Source of the DNA: Gongronella butleri
Taxonomy: Eukaryota > Mucoromycota > Mucoromycetes > Mucorales > Cunninghamellaceae
DNA length: 64,000 nt
Assembly: GCA_025201375.1 (NCBI GenBank)
Contig: JAIWZP010000003.1
Span: 558,001-622,000, forward strand
Reading direction: 5' to 3'
In this document: piece by piece, positions 62,112-64,000 of the stretch
Position numbering within the stretch: position 1 is the first letter of the stretch
How the letters are laid out: every line of letters starts with the position of its first letter
Position numbers and translations under genes: made by a program
Notes under the pieces: model-generated
What the model saw: only the letters and a program-made list of their open reading frames with translations
Database searches by the model: none
What the model was told of the DNA's origin: nothing

Positions 62112-62955
62112 TACTGTACCTACATTCCATATATAAGCGCCGCATCATAATGGACAACAATAGATAGAGAGGGTCCAAAATGGCGCACCGCTTTGACAGG
62201 CATCATTGGGTTTCATTTGGCGCACGTGTGGCTCTTCCAAGAACAATGTGGATTGTAGTTGCTCATGGTCACCGGATTTGCAATGAGCGCGTCCAAGTTG
62301 TTGTTTCGCCTGGAAAAAAAAAGACAGTAAAATACGAATTTGTGCTTTTTCTCCGCAACAAGTTACCGTATTCCAAAGACACGAAGCCTATGGTATTGTA
62401 TGTTTTGAGTCTCGCAACACCTAGTTCTGTTCATTAAAATACTGTAACATACATATTGGAGATCGAGTACAGTAAGCAGTTGCCGAGAAATTGTCTTGCT
62501 TTTATCATAGCAGCTTTATATGATACAGTAGTTCTAGGTATACAGTATGTGTTTTACAGTATATACAGTATTAGTCGTTTGCCGACGAAAACGCATCCTA
62601 CTGTACTACAAAATAAAATTTTATGTTTGAATTACTGTAACAACTCCTCCAAGTGCTCTCGTCAAATGAACCCATGATTGGGCAGCTGCGTCTGCTGGAT
62701 GGCGCACAATAATGATGTCGATGATTTTCGAACTAAAACCACGAATTTTCCAAGGGGGGTGCAGTCGATCCCCGGAAAATCGTGAATTTAGATTGCTCGT
62801 CAGATCACCACGCCATTTTCACTGTCATGTGAAGGCACCACATTTACCGGCAAAAATGCTATACGTACAGTACTTTAAAAAAACGGACGTGCTGCATTGG
62901 TGGGCTCGGGCGTACAGTAGTAAATTAACGTTTGGGGCTTTATCATATTACAGTA
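62112..62955. repeat. TACAGTA/TACTGTA heptamer cluster 2
   Basis: Twelve copies in about 840 bp (starts about 62112, 62440, 62468, 62524, 62541, 62555, 62564, 62599, 62633, 62866, 62912, 62949). Four fall between 62524 and 62570. Two more flank it at 61291 and 61911. Confidence 0.8.
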
Positions 62956-63224
62956 TTTTCGACACAGGTAGGGACAACTCAACGAAAAAAAGATAGAGCT
63001 TGCCCAACAACAGAAGAGTATCATAATGTCACGGCCCACCAGCTTGTGTCAAGAGGCAAACGCGCGCAAAAAAGGGCGCGCGAGCCCACGAGCTCGGAGC
63101 CACTGACGCGTAGTAGTGGCGCGTTGAAAAAAAAAGAAAAAAGAAAGAAACAAAAAAAATTGACACCACACCACGACCAGATCATCCTGAAAGCCCAGTG
63201 CTCAAGCCGGACGCGTTCGATTTT

Positions 63225-63380
63225 TTTTAGGGATGTTAAATCGAGAATCTCGCTCGAAAAACTCGAGGGTTCGAGACGAGATCGAGACGATCGAGACGAC
63301 TTGAATCTCGCTTGTCTCGATTGACAAGAAAGTAAAATCTCGCTCGTCTCGCTCGAATCACAATCTCGAACAAAAAAATT
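63225..63380. repeat. TCTCGA-rich fold-back sequence
   Basis: After TTAGGGATGTTAAATCGAG come repeated GAGACGAG/GAGACGA blocks, then complementary CTCGTCTCGCTCGAA and AATCTCG blocks. The two halves can pair as an imperfect hairpin. TAGGGATG resembles hAT-type transposon termini, but no partner end or target duplication was identified. Confidence 0.45.
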
Positions 63381-64000
63381 AGGTTATGTTGTATTTGCTG
63401 CTTGCAGAGCGTGATCTCATTAAGTAAAAATCACAATGGACGCATCCATGTGAAAGAGAATGTGCGATTACCCTAAGTCTGACGCGCTGGCCGTGTCTGG
63501 ACTGGTATTTCACAAGTTGTGAAAAAAGAAAAAAAAATAATAAAGCTACGCGATGCAAATCGCGTCGTGCATTCTCTGTGCCGCATCCCTGGATTCAAAT
63601 CCAGATGGCCGGGCACTTACCTAGTCCGGCTAATTAAGCCCCGCTCACACAATGGCTGCTGTCGCCAGGTCTTTACGTTTTAATCGCGATTTTACCATAC
63701 ATGAAAGGATAGCGCACCCTTTCCCTCATTTGCTCTCTTGTACGCACCCATGCTAAGATGCCTCATTCGCTATGTATGATCAGAGATTGCATTGACCAGG
63801 ATCTGGGCAGATGCAAGCCTGAGAAAAATAAAAAAAAATAATAATAATAAAAATTCTCATTTGCTTGCGATCACACAATGTCCCACTTGGCCATACGCGT
63901 CTTTACGCGCCCTTGTGCATTCATGCCACGGAACCATCATCTCTGCATCGTTTGCATATCCGAGGAACAGCTCAATCGCTGATTGAGCGCGGCTCATATT
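63381..64000. other. Right-edge region
   Basis: AT-rich DNA with an AATAAT microsatellite at about 63835-63850. CTGGATTCAAATCCAG (about 63591) resembles a tRNA T-arm, but no A-box or cloverleaf is found. No gene called. Confidence 0.4.

Noticed and set aside
62180..62437. 85-aa ORF beginning MAHRFDRHHW
   Set aside because: Lies in repeat-rich DNA, contains a poly-A stretch, and has no recognisable motif.
63540..63625. tRNA-like T-arm CTGGATTCAAATCCAG
   Set aside because: The loop has six bases, there is no A-box at the right distance, and the acceptor stem does not pair.

Overview
The window is nuclear DNA of a fungus, most likely an early-diverging lineage (Mucoromycota-like). The evidence is short spliceosomal introns (about 50-190 nt, GT-AG plus one GC-AG), a Bem1/Scd2 scaffold with the fungus-specific order SH3-SH3-PX-PB1, a full-length Ecm29, and a FUT10/11-type GT10 fucosyltransferase. 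The lineage below 'fungus' is inference. I assembled 18 protein-coding genes. For 16 of them the listed exons sum to a whole number of codons and end at a stop. The exceptions are the partial gene at the left edge and the secreted protein, which is one exon.

Layout. 1-27.6 kb is gene-dense: a partial septin-like membrane protein (-), BEM1 (+), VPS41 (+), a covalent-FAD amine oxidase (+), an orphan HNH-domain gene (-), 3 kb without a recognisable gene, a dienelactone hydrolase (-), CTU2/NCS2 (+), a UFD4/TRIP12-type HECT ligase (+) and a short-chain dehydrogenase (+). 27.6-34.3 kb is gene-poor and AT-richer, with a dense cluster of the heptamer TACAGTA/TACTGTA and one small secreted repeat protein. 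34.3-39.1 kb holds mitochondrial Hsp70 (-), a very small four-exon RAMP4/SERP1 gene (+) and a Rho GTPase (+). After 3.4 kb without genes come L-2-hydroxyglutarate dehydrogenase (-), PBDC1 (-), the fucosyltransferase (-), the 21-exon ECM29 (+) and an intronless F-box protein (-). 58-64 kb is repetitive: a roughly 500-bp tandem duplication, a nested short-period satellite, a second heptamer cluster and a TCTCGA-rich fold-back sequence.

Most of the genes are housekeeping and there is no operon logic. Several deal with protein quality control or trafficking (HECT ligase, Ecm29, mtHsp70, RAMP4, F-box, Vps41), but that may be chance. mtHsp70 and RAMP4 share a 318-bp divergent intergenic region.

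The best candidates for something undescribed are the orphan HNH-domain gene (11.8-13.2 kb), the secreted protein with two cationic His/Lys/Cys repeats (32.8 kb), the heptamer clusters and the nested satellite.
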